Shown here piece after piece: positions 17,371-28,140 of a stretch of 51,729 nt of DNA; position 1 is the stretch's first letter; each line of letters starts with the position of its first letter. Position numbers and translations under genes: made by a program. A model generated the notes under the pieces. It worked only from the letters and a program-made list of their open reading frames with translations, did not search any database and was not told where the DNA came from. Source of the stretch: Stenotrophomonas chelatiphaga (GTDB lineage Bacteria > Pseudomonadota > Gammaproteobacteria > Xanthomonadales > Xanthomonadaceae). The stretch is from contig NZ_LDJK01000049.1 of NCBI RefSeq assembly GCF_001431535.1, positions 1 through 51,729 of the forward strand, given 5' to 3'.

Positions 17371-17946
17371 TCACTTCGCCTTGAAGGTCACCACGGTGCT
17401 GATCGCGGTTTCATCCGGGATCGTCTTGGTATCGGCCCAGTCGCCACCGCCGACGCCGAAGTCCAGCCGCTTCACCGTTGCCTTGCCCTTCAGCACCGGC
17501 TGTGTGCCCGGGGTCCAGGTGAAGGTGAGGGTGACCGGCTTGCTGACGCCACGCAGTTCGAGCGTGCCGTCGGCGGCGAACTGATCATTGCCAAGCGCGC
17601 GGAACCCCTTGGCGGTGTAACGCGCGGTGGCGAACTTGCCGACATCGAAGAAATCCGCGCCCTGCAGGGTGGAGTCGCGGTCACTGTTGCCGCTGCGGGC
17701 ACCGGCCAACGGAATCGCTACGTCCAGCGAACCCGCCGCCGGATTGGCCGGGTCGAAGCTGAGCTGGGTGGAGAAGCCAGGGAAGGTGCCGGCGAAGACT
17801 TCGCCGTCGTACTTGGTGGCGAAGGCCAGGTTGGATCCCGGCGCGCCGGCCGCCTGGACGTAGTCGGCGGCCATCGCCGGCGAGGCCGCCAGCAGGCCGG
17901 CCAGGGCCGCAGCGACGGCGGACGGGGTGCTCAGTTTGATGCTCAT
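17371..17946 (-). CDS. YceI family periplasmic protein (third gene of operon)
   Basis: The 191-residue protein has a signal peptide ([26 protein letters not shown]) and a YceI lipocalin-like domain, known to bind isoprenoid-type lipids in some members. Typical segments are [77 protein letters not shown] and [30 protein letters not shown]. The Met at 17946 begins the signal peptide; an upstream in-frame ATG at 18048 lies inside the cytochrome gene. It starts 4 bp after the cytochrome b561 stop, so the genes are co-transcribed. A second YceI protein heads the same operon. Confidence 0.92.
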   Translation of the reverse strand: MSIKLSTPSAVAAALAGLLAASPAMAADYVQAAGAPGSNLAFATKYDGEVFAGTFPGFSTQLSFDPANPAAGSLDVAIPLAGARSGNSDRDSTLQGADFFDVGKFATARYTAKGFRALGNDQFAADGTLELRGVSKPVTLTFTWTPGTQPVLKGKATVKRLDFGVGGGDWADTKTIPDETAISTVVTFKAK

Positions 17947-17950
17947 CGAA

Positions 17951-18520
17951 TCAATCCTTCTGGGAAGAGGCGAGCCAGCCGCGCGGCAGCATGCGCACCA
18001 GCGTGGCATCGCGTTGGAAAAAGTGGTGGTAGAGCGCGGCGCCAGCATGCGCCAGCACCACCGCGATCAACAGCCAGAAACCGTACTCATGGATGGCATG
18101 CGACATGGCGACCGTCTGCGGATCCGGTGCCACCAGCTTGGGCACGTCGACCAGCCCGAACCAGCGGAACGGGCGCAGGCCACTGGCCGAGTCGTAGATC
18201 CAGCCGGACAGCGGAATGGCGAACATCAGCACGTACAGCAGCCCGTGCGTCGCACTGGCAATGCGTTCCTGCCAACTCGGCGTGCCCGGCACCGCCGGGG
18301 GCGCACCGGCATACAGGCGCCAGCCCAGCCGCAGGGCCACCAGCGCCAGCACGCTGATGCCCAGGGATTTGTGCGCGGTGTACACCCAGAAATACTTCGG
18401 CGTCTTCGGCAGTTCGCCCATGGTCAATCCCACCACCCCCAGGGTCAGGATCAGGATGGCGATCAGCCAGTGCAGGGACTGGCTCACGCCTCCCCAGCGT
18501 TGTGCATTGGGACGGGTCAT
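17951..18520 (-). CDS. Cytochrome b561 family membrane protein
   Basis: This 189-residue four-helix di-heme cytochrome b belongs to the bacterial CybB type. Helix 1 ([22 protein letters not shown]) and the later [38 protein letters not shown] and [25 protein letters not shown] supply the histidine heme ligands. Such proteins pass electrons between quinones and oxygen or other acceptors. The start overlaps the stop of the upstream YceI gene (ATGA) and the stop is 4 bp from the downstream YceI start, indicating a tight three-gene operon. YceI next to cytochrome b561 is a recurrent pairing, as in E. coli yceI-yceJ. Confidence 0.94.
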   Translation of the reverse strand: MTRPNAQRWGGVSQSLHWLIAILILTLGVVGLTMGELPKTPKYFWVYTAHKSLGISVLALVALRLGWRLYAGAPPAVPGTPSWQERIASATHGLLYVLMFAIPLSGWIYDSASGLRPFRWFGLVDVPKLVAPDPQTVAMSHAIHEYGFWLLIAVVLAHAGAALYHHFFQRDATLVRMLPRGWLASSQKD

Positions 18521-19173
18521 GGCGTGCTCCTGGAAGGCGGTTCGGGCGCAACGGGGGCCGCCGGCGCGGCGGCAGGCGGTTCGTCACCAGCGCCGCTGCG
18601 GTCGCGGACCGCCTCCGCTTCGATACGCAGCTGCACGCTGTCGCCGATCATGCTGGACCACGCGGTAAGGCCGAAGTCGTGGCGGCTCAAGGTGGTCGTC
18701 GCGGAAAAACCGGCGGTGCGGCGGAACGGTGGCAGCGGATGCCGCTTGAGGGCGTTGAGCGTCACCTCCAGCACTACCTCGCGGGTGACCCCGCGCAGGG
18801 TCAGCCCACCGATGACGCGTGCGTGCGTGTCATCGACCGGTTCCACCCGGGTAGACACGAAGCGTGCTTCGGGGAAGCGTTCGCCGTCGAGCAGGTTGCG
18901 CGCCAGCGTGGCCTGGTTCCACTTCGCATCGCCCAGGTCCAGGCGGGTGATCGGCACGCGTACGTCCAGCCGCGAGGCGGCCCAGTCCGACGGATCGAAG
19001 TACAGCTCGCCCTCGCTGCCGGATACGGTGCCCAGCGCATGGGAGAAGCCGGCGTGTTCAATGGCGAACAGCACCCGTGTATGCACCGGGTCGAGGCGGT
19101 ACAGCGGCGTGGCGGCCAGCCCCATGCAGGGCAGGGCGGACAGCAGCAAGGCGAGGGTGAGACGTTGCAGCAC
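18517..19173 (-). CDS. YceI family protein (first gene of operon)
   Basis: This 218-residue secreted YceI protein has a signal peptide ([21 protein letters not shown]) and the YceI fold, with [58 protein letters not shown] and [31 protein letters not shown] proline/alanine-rich tail of about 30 residues ([18 protein letters not shown]) follows the domain and is not part of the usual YceI length. It heads the YceI / cytochrome b561 / YceI operon and shares an ATGA overlap with the cytochrome gene. The two YceI copies are clearly diverged from each other, so they may bind different ligands. Confidence 0.9.
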   Translation of the reverse strand: MLQRLTLALLLSALPCMGLAATPLYRLDPVHTRVLFAIEHAGFSHALGTVSGSEGELYFDPSDWAASRLDVRVPITRLDLGDAKWNQATLARNLLDGERFPEARFVSTRVEPVDDTHARVIGGLTLRGVTREVVLEVTLNALKRHPLPPFRRTAGFSATTTLSRHDFGLTAWSSMIGDSVQLRIEAEAVRDRSGAGDEPPAAAPAAPVAPEPPSRSTP

Positions 19174-19369
19174 GCGGTGGGCTCCTGCAGGGGGACGTGA
19201 CGATCATACGCACGGCACCGGCTTCGCGAGCAGCCACATGGCTGCAACAGTTCATGGTGCCGATGACGCCTTGGCTGTCAGGTCGTGTCGGCAACGACAG
19301 CGGCAGCCTCCGCCTCGACGGACGCCTCGTCAAGGCTGTGTGACAATCGCCGGCATCCAAGGGGAAGCG

Positions 19370-22300
19370 ATGGTCAGGCACATGCATCATGGACGGGCAT
19401 TGGGATGGCTGCTGGCAATGGCCAGCACCGTGCTGGCCGGGCTGCTGCCCGGCCCGGCAATGGCCGCCACGCAGGACGCCGCAGAAACGCCCCGGCTGCG
19501 GCGCCTGGGCACCGCCGAAGGCCTGCCTTCGCGCATGGTGACCGCGCTGGCGCAGGATCGCCAGGGCTACCTGTGGGCCGCGACCGACGGTGGGCTGGCG
19601 CGTTACGACGGCGTGTCGCTGCGCAGCTGGCGGCATGACCCGCAGGTGGAAGGCAGCCTGCCCGGCAACGAGATTGAAACGTTGCTGGTGGATGCGCAGG
19701 ACCGGCTGTGGCTGGGCATCAACGGCGTGGGCCTGGTGCGCATGGGACCGGCCCGTGATGCCTTCGAGTCGATCAACGATCTCAACGAAACCTGCCAGGG
19801 ACAGTTCTGGACGCTGGCCGATCACGATAAATCGTTGTGGATCGGCACCAGCGCGTACGGACTGTGCCGGCGCGACGAAACCGGCAACGTGCAGGTGTTC
19901 CGCCATGACCCGGCCAATCCGCGCAGCATCCCGAGCGATACGATCTATTCCAGCCTGGTGGACGAACGTGGGCGCCTGTGGATCGGTACGGAACAGGGCG
20001 TCGCGCGCTGGGACGGAACCGGCTTCGAACGGATCGGCGTGGCCACGCTGGGTGAGACGGCGGTGCTGCGGCTGAGCCGCGATGCCGGCGGCAGTGTCTG
20101 GGTGGGGACCCAGGCAGAGGGCATGTTCGGCATCGATGCCGATGACCGGGTACATCGTCCGCAGTGGTCACAAGGGGAGACACTGCGCTCTTCGATGGTC
20201 CTGCATGATCGCCAGGGTGGCTACTGGGTCGGCGGGTCGGAGGGGCTGCTGCGTGGCGATGAAAAGCAGCTGCGGCGGCTCGAAGGCGACCGCGGCAGTG
20301 GCTTCCTGACCGCGCACAGCGGCGTGCTGGACCTGCTGCAGGATCACGAAGGCGGCATCTGGATCGCGCTGCTCACCCAGGGCCTGGCCTATCTGCCGCC
20401 GGACTGGAAGCGCTTTTCGACGTGGTACCAGCTGGATGGCAAGCCACTGGACAGCCAATACCTGCTCAGCGCCGCCAGTGATGGCACCGGCTTCTACATC
20501 GGTGCGGCGCATGGCGTGTACCGACTGGATGGAAAAGGCACGCTGTCGCTGCTGGTCAGCGATGAAACCATCGGCAGCGGCGCCATCTGGTCGCTGCTGC
20601 CACGTGCCGACGGCAGCGTGTGGCTGGGGCGTGCCGGGCGCATCACGGTGTACGACCCCCGCCGGGGTACCCATCATGACTGGTTGATCCACGGCGGCGC
20701 GGACCTGCGCCAACGCATCGACCTGATGCGCGCCGCGCCGGATGGAACGGTGTGGTTGTCGGTGATGAACCATGGCCTGCAGCAGCGTGCCGGTGATGGA
20801 CGCGTGCTGCGGGAACTGCTGGCCGCCGACCTGCCCGGGCGCAGTGAAGCGCCGGTTGAACAGATCCGCTTCGACGCTCGTGGCCAGCCGTGGATCGTCG
20901 GCGACATGGGCGTGCTGCGCTTCCAGGACGACACCTTCATCGCCGTGCCGGGGGTGTCACGTGGTCCGATCTTCGACATCGCCTGGATGACCCCGACCAG
21001 CCTGTGGCTGGCACGCCAGGGTGCCTTCGAACGCTATGACTGGGATGGCCTGGGCCTGACCCTGCGCGAGCAGGTCGCGGCAAATGAAGGCGTGCCTCCG
21101 GTTTCAATCGGCGGCCTGGTGCCTGGCGCGGACGGGCAACTGTGGGCCACCAGTCCGCGCGGTCTGATGCGCTGGGATCCGCAGAGCCGGCAACTGCGGC
21201 TGTACAGCGAACGCGATGGACTGCCGGATGCCGAGTTCACCGGTCGTCCTCCCGCCCAGGACGCGGCAGGGCGCGTGCTGGCGGTGTCGCAGACCGGCCT
21301 GGTGGGGTTCGACCCCGGCGTGCGGGACGCCGCACTGCCGCCATCGCAGCTGGTGCTCGGCGCGCTGCGGGTGCGCCGCGACGACGGTGAAGGCTGGCAG
21401 GAGTTGCCGCTCGGGGCCCCGGTGGTGCTGGGGCCGGATGATCGCGACCTGCAGATCAACGCACGCCTGCTGTCCTTTGCCAATCCGTTGAGCAACGCCT
21501 ACCGCTTCCGCGTGGAGGGATACGACCTGAACTGGGTGCCGGCGGTGGACGGCGAACGCACTTTGTCGCGGCTGCCGGCAGGCCACTACGGCATTGAAGT
21601 CCAGGCACGCCGCGCCGGTGGTGAGTGGACCGCCGCCCCGGACCTGCACGTGCAGGTGCTGCCGCCATGGTGGCGCAGCGGCGTTGCGCTGTTGCTGTAT
21701 GCGGTGAGCGGCGTGGCGCTGCTGGCGGCACTGGGCGGGTACGTGCGGCTGCGGCTGCGGCGTCGCCAGCAATGGCAGCTGAGCCTGCACAAGCAGCACC
21801 TGGCCGAGCAGGCATCGCAGGCCAAGAGTCATTTCCTGGCCACGCTGGGCCATGAGGTGCGCACCCCGATGACCGGCGTGCTGGGCATGAGCGAACTGTT
21901 GCTGGATTCGGCGCTGGATGAGCAGCAGCGCGGCTACGCCGGCGCCATCCACCAGGCCGGCACCCACCTGCTGCGACTGGTCAACGATGCGCTGGACCTG
22001 GCACGCATCGAGGCCGGCCGGCTGGAACTGGACATCCGGCCGTTCGACCTCGGCGCGCTGCTGGACGAAGTACAGGGATTGATGGAGCCCCTGGCGCGGC
22101 AGCGCGGGCTCGACTTCCAGCGCCGGGTCGGCATGCCCGGCTACGTGTCGGCCAGCGGCGATGAAATGCGCGTGCGGCAGATCCTGATGAACCTGTTGGG
22201 CAACGCCATCAAGTTCACCGAACGCGGCGCGGTGCGTCTGGAAGCCCACCCCTGCGAGGGCGGGGTCGGGCTCGCCTTCGAGGTCATCGATACCGGCCCG

Positions 22301-22930
22301 GGCATCAGTGCCGAGCAGCAGGCGCGGCTGTTCGAGCGCTTCGAACAGGCCGAGGGACCCCGCACCGCCTCGCGCTTCGGTGGCTCCGGGCTGGGGCTGG
22401 CGATCTGCCAGGAACTCGCCGTGGCCATGGGCGGGCACATCGGCGTGCAGAGCCGTCCGGGCCACGGGGCGTGTTTCCGGGTGGAACTGCCGCTGCCGTG
22501 GCAGCAGGAGGCGGGGCCGCCTGCGCCCGGCGCCGATTCGCTTTCGCTGGAGCTGCCCGGCCTGGCGATCCTGCTGGTGGAAGATGATCCGACCGTGGCC
22601 CGGGTCATTGTCGGCCTGCTGTCGGCGCGCGGCCACCGCGTGGTCCATGTGCTGCACGGGCTGGCGGCGTTGGCCGAAGTGACTACCTCCTCCTTCGACG
22701 TCGGATTGCTGGACCTGGACCTGCCTGCGCTGGACGGCCTGGCCCTGGCGCGGCAACTGCGCGCGCTGGCGCATGACTTCCCGCTGGTGGCGGTGACCGC
22801 ACGTTCCGACGCCTATGCGGAAGCGGAAGTGCTGGCGGCAGGATTCGACGGATTCCTGCGCAAGCCGGTGACCGGCGACATGCTGGTCGGTGCCATCGCG
22901 CGCGCGCGCCAGCGCCGTCCATGGCCGTGA
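19370..22930 (+). CDS. Propeller-type hybrid sensor histidine kinase / response regulator
   Basis: The 1186-residue protein opens with a signal peptide-like segment (about residues 1-33). A large extracytoplasmic sensor follows, made of two-component-regulator propeller repeats (for example [45 protein letters not shown]), roughly residues 45-670. A Y_Y_Y domain (about 690-765), one transmembrane helix (about 767-795), a HisKA domain with His828 in [10 protein letters not shown], and HATPase_c ([29 protein letters not shown]) follow. A C-terminal receiver has the phosphoacceptor Asp1115 in [11 protein letters not shown]. There is no Hpt and no DNA-binding domain. ATG 19370 follows GGGGAAG closely; ATG 19382 is an alternative. 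The frame is open far upstream, but that sequence is antisense to the YceI operon. A paralogue follows directly. Confidence 0.92.
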   Translation: MVRHMHHGRALGWLLAMASTVLAGLLPGPAMAATQDAAETPRLRRLGTAEGLPSRMVTALAQDRQGYLWAATDGGLARYDGVSLRSWRHDPQVEGSLPGNEIETLLVDAQDRLWLGINGVGLVRMGPARDAFESINDLNETCQGQFWTLADHDKSLWIGTSAYGLCRRDETGNVQVFRHDPANPRSIPSDTIYSSLVDERGRLWIGTEQGVARWDGTGFERIGVATLGETAVLRLSRDAGGSVWVGTQAEGMFGIDADDRVHRPQWSQGETLRSSMVLHDRQGGYWVGGSEGLLRGDEKQLRRLEGDRGSGFLTAHSGVLDLLQDHEGGIWIALLTQGLAYLPPDWKRFSTWYQLDGKPLDSQYLLSAASDGTGFYIGAAHGVYRLDGKGTLSLLVSDETIGSGAIWSLLPRADGSVWLGRAGRITVYDPRRGTHHDWLIHGGADLRQRIDLMRAAPDGTVWLSVMNHGLQQRAGDGRVLRELLAADLPGRSEAPVEQIRFDARGQPWIVGDMGVLRFQDDTFIAVPGVSRGPIFDIAWMTPTSLWLARQGAFERYDWDGLGLTLREQVAANEGVPPVSIGGLVPGADGQLWATSPRGLMRWDPQSRQLRLYSERDGLPDAEFTGRPPAQDAAGRVLAVSQTGLVGFDPGVRDAALPPSQLVLGALRVRRDDGEGWQELPLGAPVVLGPDDRDLQINARLLSFANPLSNAYRFRVEGYDLNWVPAVDGERTLSRLPAGHYGIEVQARRAGGEWTAAPDLHVQVLPPWWRSGVALLLYAVSGVALLAALGGYVRLRLRRRQQWQLSLHKQHLAEQASQAKSHFLATLGHEVRTPMTGVLGMSELLLDSALDEQQRGYAGAIHQAGTHLLRLVNDALDLARIEAGRLELDIRPFDLGALLDEVQGLMEPLARQRGLDFQRRVGMPGYVSASGDEMRVRQILMNLLGNAIKFTERGAVRLEAHPCEGGVGLAFEVIDTGPGISAEQQARLFERFEQAEGPRTASRFGGSGLGLAICQELAVAMGGHIGVQSRPGHGACFRVELPLPWQQEAGPPAPGADSLSLELPGLAILLVEDDPTVARVIVGLLSARGHRVVHVLHGLAALAEVTTSSFDVGLLDLDLPALDGLALARQLRALAHDFPLVAVTARSDAYAEAEVLAAGFDGFLRKPVTGDMLVGAIARARQRRPWP

Positions 22931-23074
22931 AACCTGCCGTGGCAGCGCATTGCCCGCGGCGCACCCCGCACGAAGGGCAGGGCTTCGGTTTACCATGCCG
23001 GGACGGCGATGTGCTGTCGCATCCACCGCTGCGTTGAACGCGCGGTCTGGCAGGTGAGGGACGGCAATGCGGAG

Positions 23075-26000
23075 ATGGCAAGGGTGATGGGGCGTGGGAA
23101 CGTAATCGCGTTGTTGCTGTCGGCCTGGCTGCTGTGCGTGCCAGCGCACGTGCTGGCGCAGCCGGTGCCGCCCACGCCACGCCAGCTGACCGTGTTCGAT
23201 GGGCTGCCTTCCAACACCGTCAACCGGATGGCCGAAGATCGCCTGGGCTACCTCTGGATCGCCACCAACGACGGGCTGGCGCGCTTCGACGGGCGCAGCT
23301 ATCGCATCTGGCGCGCTGAGGATGGCCTGCGTGACAACCGCATCTGGACGGTGCTGGTCGACGCGCGCAACCAGTTGTGGATCGGCACGGAAAACGCCGG
23401 GCTGGTGCGGCTGTCCGCCGACCGCCGGCAGATGCGTTTCTATGACCGCGCCAGCCAGCCGCTGCTGGCCAGCAACACGGTATGGAGTGTCGCCTCCACC
23501 CCCGATGGTGCGATCTGGTTCGGCACCTATGAGGGCGGCCTGTACCGTCTGGATGCGCAGGACCGGTTGCAGCGCTTCCTGCCCGAGCCGGGCAACCAGC
23601 GCAGCCTGCCGTCCAACAGCGTACCGTTCCTTGCCACGCTGCCCGATGGCACGCTGTGGGTCGGCACCAAGCGCGGACTGGCGCGCTGGACCGGCAGCGA
23701 TTTCGAGCGCATGCCGGATGCGCTGCCCGCCGATGCGGTGATCAACGGAATGACCGCCGACGCCGATGGCAGCCTGTGGATCAACACGCTCGGCAGTGTC
23801 ATCGTGCGGCGTGCCGACGGGCGCTTCGAACCGGCGCCCTGGCCGGTACCGTCCGGGGACCAGGTGCTCGGCGTGATGCTGCATGACGAACAGGGCGGCT
23901 ACTGGCTGGACACCCGTTCCGGACTGGGCCGGGGTGTGGAAGGGCATTACCAGCAGGTGCCGCTGTACAGCGCGCTCGCGCGGGGGCGGGTACGCCCGAA
24001 CTGGAGCGGCGCGTTCCAGGATCGCGAAGGCGGCATCTGGCTGGCCAGCACCAATGCCGGGCTGTGGCACCTGCTGCCGCGCTGGTGGCAGTTCTCGGTG
24101 CTCGCCCGGCTGGAAGACGAGCCTTCATCACTGCGCAATGCCTTCGTGCTGGGTACCGCGGCATCGCGCGATGGGGGCGTGTGGACGGTGGGCGGCCACG
24201 GCGCGCTGGACAAGCTGGACCCGGCCACCGGGAAAGTGCAGCAGCACCTGACCTGGGTCAACGGCAACCATTGGTTGTTGTCAGTCGCCGAGGATGCCCG
24301 CGGGCGGGTCTGGATCGGATCGATGGATGCGCTGCTGCGCTACGACCCGGCCAGTCGCCAACTGCTGCGTTGGGGCACCGGGGTCGGCCGGGATGCGGTG
24401 ATGGAGGGCAACGTCCAGGACATCGCCGTGTGCGGCGACCAGGTCTGGACGATGTCGCCGCCCGGCGTGCAGGCGCGTGACCTGGACGGGCACCTGCTGC
24501 ATGACGTACCGCTTGGGCAGGGTGGACTGCAGTCGGGCCAGCTCGCGACCAGCCTGGAATGCGGTCCGCGCGGCCTGCCCTGGCTGACCAGCAGCGCCGG
24601 CGTGCAGGAATGGGATGCGCAGGGGGCGCGCTTCGTGCAGGTCGATGGCGGTCCTTCCGGGGCGGTGCATGCGATGGTGCTGGCAGCCGACGACCAGGTC
24701 TGGCTGTCGCAGGATGGTCGCCTGGTGCAGCATCGGTGGAACGGCAATGCGCTGCAGCGGCACCGCGCGATCGGCGCGGTGCAGGGCTATCCGGCGCTGG
24801 CCGCCAACGGGCTGGCGGTGGGTGCCGACGGCATCGTCTGGGCCAGCAGCCCGCGCGGCATGCTGCGGGTGGACCCGCGCGCACCAAGCGTGCGGCTCTA
24901 TGGGGTGCATGACGGCCTGCCCAGCCAGGAGTTCCGTGAAAACACGCTGGTCACCGCGGCCGGTGGACAGCTGCTGGCAGGCACGCCGGCCGGGCTGGTG
25001 GTGTTCGATCCGCTGAAGGTGGGGCCGCCCACGCGGCAGGCGCCGCTGGTGATCGAGCGGGTCGAGGTCAGTCGCGGTGACAAGGTGGTCGAGCTGACCC
25101 ACGATGTAGCCGTGACCATCGAAGACGGTGACCGTGACCTGCACATCGTGGCGCGGCTGCTGTCCTTCAGTGATGCGGCCTCGAATGTCTATCGCTTCCG
25201 GCTGGCGGGCTACGACCCGGACTGGGTGGATGGCGGGGCAGGCGGGGAGCGGGTGTTCTCGGCGCTGCCGCCGGGCCGTTACGCACTGGAAGTGCAGGCA
25301 CGCTCTGCCGACCACGTCTGGTCGCGGGTGCAGACGCTTGAATTCCAGGTGCTGCCACCGTGGTGGCGCAGCGTTACCGGCGTGCTGGTGCTGGCCGCGG
25401 CGTCGCTGCTGCTGCTGAGCGGTTTTGCCTGGTTGTACCGGCGGCGGCTGCACCGGCGGCATGACTACCAGATGGCCGTGCACAAGCAGGAAGTGGCCGA
25501 GCAGGCATCGGCCGCCAAGACCCGCTTCCTGGCCAATCTGGGGCACGAGGTGCGCACGCCGATGACCGGCGTGCTGGGCATGACCGAACTGCTGCTGTCA
25601 TCGCCGCTGGACACGCGCCAGCGCAGCCAGGCCGAATCGATCCGAAGCGCGGGCGAGCACTTGCTGCTGCTGGTCAACGATGCGCTGGACCTGGCGCGGA
25701 TCGAATCGGGCCGGTTGGAACTTCAGTCGCAGAGCATCGACCTGCACGCGCTGCTTGCCGAAGTGCAGGCGCTGACCGCGCCGCTGGCGCGGCAGAAAGC
25801 GGTGCAGTTCACGTTGTACAACGAGCTGGATCCGGGCCTGGCCGCCGAAGGGGATCCGCTGCGGGTGCGGCAGATCCTGCTGAACCTGCTCGGCAATGCG
25901 GTGAAGTTCACACAGCGCGGCTCCATCACCCTGCTGGCGCGTGCCGAAAACCCGTCCAGCGGACTCTGCTTCGAGGTCGCCGACACCGGGCCCGGCATCA

Positions 26001-26611
26001 GCCACGAACTGCAGAAACGCCTGTTCCGGCGCTTCGAACAGGCCGAGGGGGCGCGTACCGCGGCCCAGTACGGCGGCAGTGGGCTGGGGCTGGCGATCAG
26101 CCGCGAGCTGGCGTTGGCGATGGGCGGCGACATCAGCGTGGAAAGCCAGTTGGGCCGCGGCACGCGGTTCCGCGTCGACCTGCCGCTGCCGCTGCACGCG
26201 CTGGATGTCAGCGGTGCGCCCGCCACGCAGCTGCGCCCGGCGCCGGCGCTCCCGCTGCGCATCCTGCTGGTGGAAGACGATCCGACCGTCGCCGAGGTGG
26301 TCGGCGGGCTGCTGCGCGCGCGCGGGCACGAGGTGGTGCATGCCGAGCACGCGCTGGCCGCCCTGCGCGAGATGGCCGGTGAACGCTTCGACATCGGGCT
26401 GCTCGACCTGGACCTGCCCGGCCTGAGTGGCTTCGACCTGGCCCTGCACCTGCGCAACCAGGGCCATGTGCTGCCCTTGCTGGCGGTGACCGCGCGCACC
26501 GATGCCGACCTAGCCGAGCGTGTCGGCGCTGCGGACATGCAGGGCTTCCTGCGCAAGCCGGTGACCGGCGACCTGCTGGCCGAGGCGATCGCCCGGGCGA
26601 TGTCCCGGTAG
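23075..26611 (+). CDS. Second propeller-type hybrid sensor kinase (paralogue)
   Basis: This protein of about 1178 residues has the same architecture as its upstream neighbour. It has a signal peptide (GNVIALLLSAWLLCVPAHVLA), propeller repeats beginning QLTVFDGLPSNTVNRMAED and GYLWIATNDGLARFDG, and a Y_Y_Y domain (RLLSFSDAASNVYRFRLAGYDPDW). After the transmembrane helix (GVLVLAAASLLLLSGFAWLY) come HisKA with His824 in [11 protein letters not shown], HATPase_c ([24 protein letters not shown]) and a receiver with Asp1111 in LLDLDLPGLSG. Kinase and receiver cores are strongly alike in the two proteins, while the sensor halves diverge more. The start is uncertain: ATG 23075 or ATG 23087 both keep the signal peptide. 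No Hpt or output domain is seen. It lies 144 bp after the first kinase. Confidence 0.9.
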   Translation: MARVMGRGNVIALLLSAWLLCVPAHVLAQPVPPTPRQLTVFDGLPSNTVNRMAEDRLGYLWIATNDGLARFDGRSYRIWRAEDGLRDNRIWTVLVDARNQLWIGTENAGLVRLSADRRQMRFYDRASQPLLASNTVWSVASTPDGAIWFGTYEGGLYRLDAQDRLQRFLPEPGNQRSLPSNSVPFLATLPDGTLWVGTKRGLARWTGSDFERMPDALPADAVINGMTADADGSLWINTLGSVIVRRADGRFEPAPWPVPSGDQVLGVMLHDEQGGYWLDTRSGLGRGVEGHYQQVPLYSALARGRVRPNWSGAFQDREGGIWLASTNAGLWHLLPRWWQFSVLARLEDEPSSLRNAFVLGTAASRDGGVWTVGGHGALDKLDPATGKVQQHLTWVNGNHWLLSVAEDARGRVWIGSMDALLRYDPASRQLLRWGTGVGRDAVMEGNVQDIAVCGDQVWTMSPPGVQARDLDGHLLHDVPLGQGGLQSGQLATSLECGPRGLPWLTSSAGVQEWDAQGARFVQVDGGPSGAVHAMVLAADDQVWLSQDGRLVQHRWNGNALQRHRAIGAVQGYPALAANGLAVGADGIVWASSPRGMLRVDPRAPSVRLYGVHDGLPSQEFRENTLVTAAGGQLLAGTPAGLVVFDPLKVGPPTRQAPLVIERVEVSRGDKVVELTHDVAVTIEDGDRDLHIVARLLSFSDAASNVYRFRLAGYDPDWVDGGAGGERVFSALPPGRYALEVQARSADHVWSRVQTLEFQVLPPWWRSVTGVLVLAAASLLLLSGFAWLYRRRLHRRHDYQMAVHKQEVAEQASAAKTRFLANLGHEVRTPMTGVLGMTELLLSSPLDTRQRSQAESIRSAGEHLLLLVNDALDLARIESGRLELQSQSIDLHALLAEVQALTAPLARQKAVQFTLYNELDPGLAAEGDPLRVRQILLNLLGNAVKFTQRGSITLLARAENPSSGLCFEVADTGPGISHELQKRLFRRFEQAEGARTAAQYGGSGLGLAISRELALAMGGDISVESQLGRGTRFRVDLPLPLHALDVSGAPATQLRPAPALPLRILLVEDDPTVAEVVGGLLRARGHEVVHAEHALAALREMAGERFDIGLLDLDLPGLSGFDLALHLRNQGHVLPLLAVTARTDADLAERVGAADMQGFLRKPVTGDLLAEAIARAMSR

Positions 26612-26647
26612 CGCCGGGCACGGTGTCGATCGCGGTCGGCAGCTGCG

Positions 26648-28045
26648 CTATTCGGCGACTTCCTCGATCTGCTTCGGGTCCGGGCCGGTGTCGGGCAGCT
26701 GCCAGAAGATCAGCGTGGAGGTCAGCGTGATCGCGCCCACGCACAGGAACGTGGCATGCAGGGCCGCGGTGGCGCCGTGTGATTCCAGCGGCGCGAAGGC
26801 CGCCAGCAGGCTGCCGGCGGCGGCGGCGCCGAAGCCTGCCGCCAGCATCATCACCATCGACAGCAGGCTGTTGCCGGAGCTGGCGAAGCCGACGTCCAGG
26901 TCGCGCAGGGTCACGGTGTTCATCACGGTGAACTGCAGCGAATTGACCGCCCCGAACAGCGCCAGCTGCAGCAGTCGCCAGCCCAGCGGCTGGTCCGGCG
27001 ACATCAGCGCGAAGCTGGCCATGGCCAGGCCCACCAGCACGGTATTGGTCATCAGCACGCGCCGGTAGCCGAAGCGTTCCACCAGCTTCACCGCCAGTCG
27101 CTTGGAAACCATGCCGGCGGCGGCCACCGGGATCATCATCAGGCCAGCGTTCATCGGGCTCATGCCCATGCCGACCTGCAGCAGCAGAGGAATGAGCAGC
27201 GGCATGGCGCTGCTGCCGATGCGCGAGAACAGGTTGCCGAGGATGCCGATGCGGTAGCTGGGCACGCGGAACAGGGCGAGCGAAAACAGCGGCGCGGTGG
27301 AGTTGGCCGCGTGCAGCCAGTAGCCCACCAGCGCGGCCAGCCCGGCCACCGTCATCAGCATCACCAGCGCATGCGGGGTGCCCATTCCGGAGATGCCATC
27401 CAGCGCCAGCGACAGCACCACCATGCCGAAGGCCAGCATCACATAGCCGCGCAGGTCGAAGCGGCTGCGATGCGCGGCGTAGTGGTCGGGCATCACCCTC
27501 ATCGCCACCAGGTAGCCGATCACCCCGATCGGCAGGTTGATCAGGAATACCCAGTGCCAGGACGCCACCTCCACCAGCCAGCCGCCCAGCGTGGGACCGA
27601 TCAACGGGCCGATCAGCGCCGGGATGGCGATGAAGCTCATCGCCCGCAGGAAGTCTTCGCGCGGCACCGAGCGCATCACCGCCAATCGCCCGACCGGCAG
27701 CAGCATGGCCCCGCCGATGCCCTGCAGCACGCGCGCGGCCACCAGCTGGTGCAGGCTCTGCGCCAGTGCGCAGGCCAGTGACCCGAGGGTGAACAGGATG
27801 ATCGCGACCAGGAAGGTGCGCCGGGTGCCGAAACGGTCGGCGATCCAGCCCGATGCCGGAATGAACGTGGCCACCGCCAGGGCGTAGCTGAAGACCACCG
27901 ACTGCATCTGCAGCGGGCTTTCGCCCAGGCTGCGCGCCATCGCCGGCAGCGCGGTGTTGACGATGGTGGAATCCAGCATCTGCATGAAGATCGCCAGCGA
28001 CACCAGCCACAGCAGGGGACGGATGGAGGCGTAGCTTGACGTCAT
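26648..28045 (-). CDS. mdtD: MFS multidrug exporter, MdtD-like (DHA2 family)
   Basis: This 465-residue inner-membrane H+-antiporter of the 14-TM DHA2 type has the signature FMQMLDSTIVNTALPAMARSLGESPLQMQSVVFSYALAVATFIPASGWIADRFGTRRTF (residues about 20-78), which closely follows E. coli MdtD. It includes the motif D1 LDSTIVNTALP and motif A ADRFGTRR. Also present are motif C-like GPLIGPTLGGWL and RVLQGIGGAMLLPVGRLAVMR. The start is placed at 28045 (MTSSYASIRPLLWLVS); an earlier in-frame ATG at 28084 would add 13 non-hydrophobic residues. It lies 95 bp after hemE on the same strand. It lacks the RND genes that accompany mdtD in E. coli, so it probably acts alone. The substrate is unknown. Confidence 0.88.
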   Translation of the reverse strand: MTSSYASIRPLLWLVSLAIFMQMLDSTIVNTALPAMARSLGESPLQMQSVVFSYALAVATFIPASGWIADRFGTRRTFLVAIILFTLGSLACALAQSLHQLVAARVLQGIGGAMLLPVGRLAVMRSVPREDFLRAMSFIAIPALIGPLIGPTLGGWLVEVASWHWVFLINLPIGVIGYLVAMRVMPDHYAAHRSRFDLRGYVMLAFGMVVLSLALDGISGMGTPHALVMLMTVAGLAALVGYWLHAANSTAPLFSLALFRVPSYRIGILGNLFSRIGSSAMPLLIPLLLQVGMGMSPMNAGLMMIPVAAAGMVSKRLAVKLVERFGYRRVLMTNTVLVGLAMASFALMSPDQPLGWRLLQLALFGAVNSLQFTVMNTVTLRDLDVGFASSGNSLLSMVMMLAAGFGAAAAGSLLAAFAPLESHGATAALHATFLCVGAITLTSTLIFWQLPDTGPDPKQIEEVAE

Positions 28046-28140
28046 CGGGCTTGGATCCGCACGACCGGGAGGCGACATCATCACCCAATGGCGGTCATGG
28101 CGCGATCAACGCACGCCATGCCGCCATGTAGGGAAAAGCG

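Noticed and set aside
17927..19369. N-terminal extension of the first hybrid kinase by about 480 residues
   Set aside because: The frame is open but runs antisense to the YceI/cytochrome operon. A signal peptide and ribosome binding site appear at 19370.
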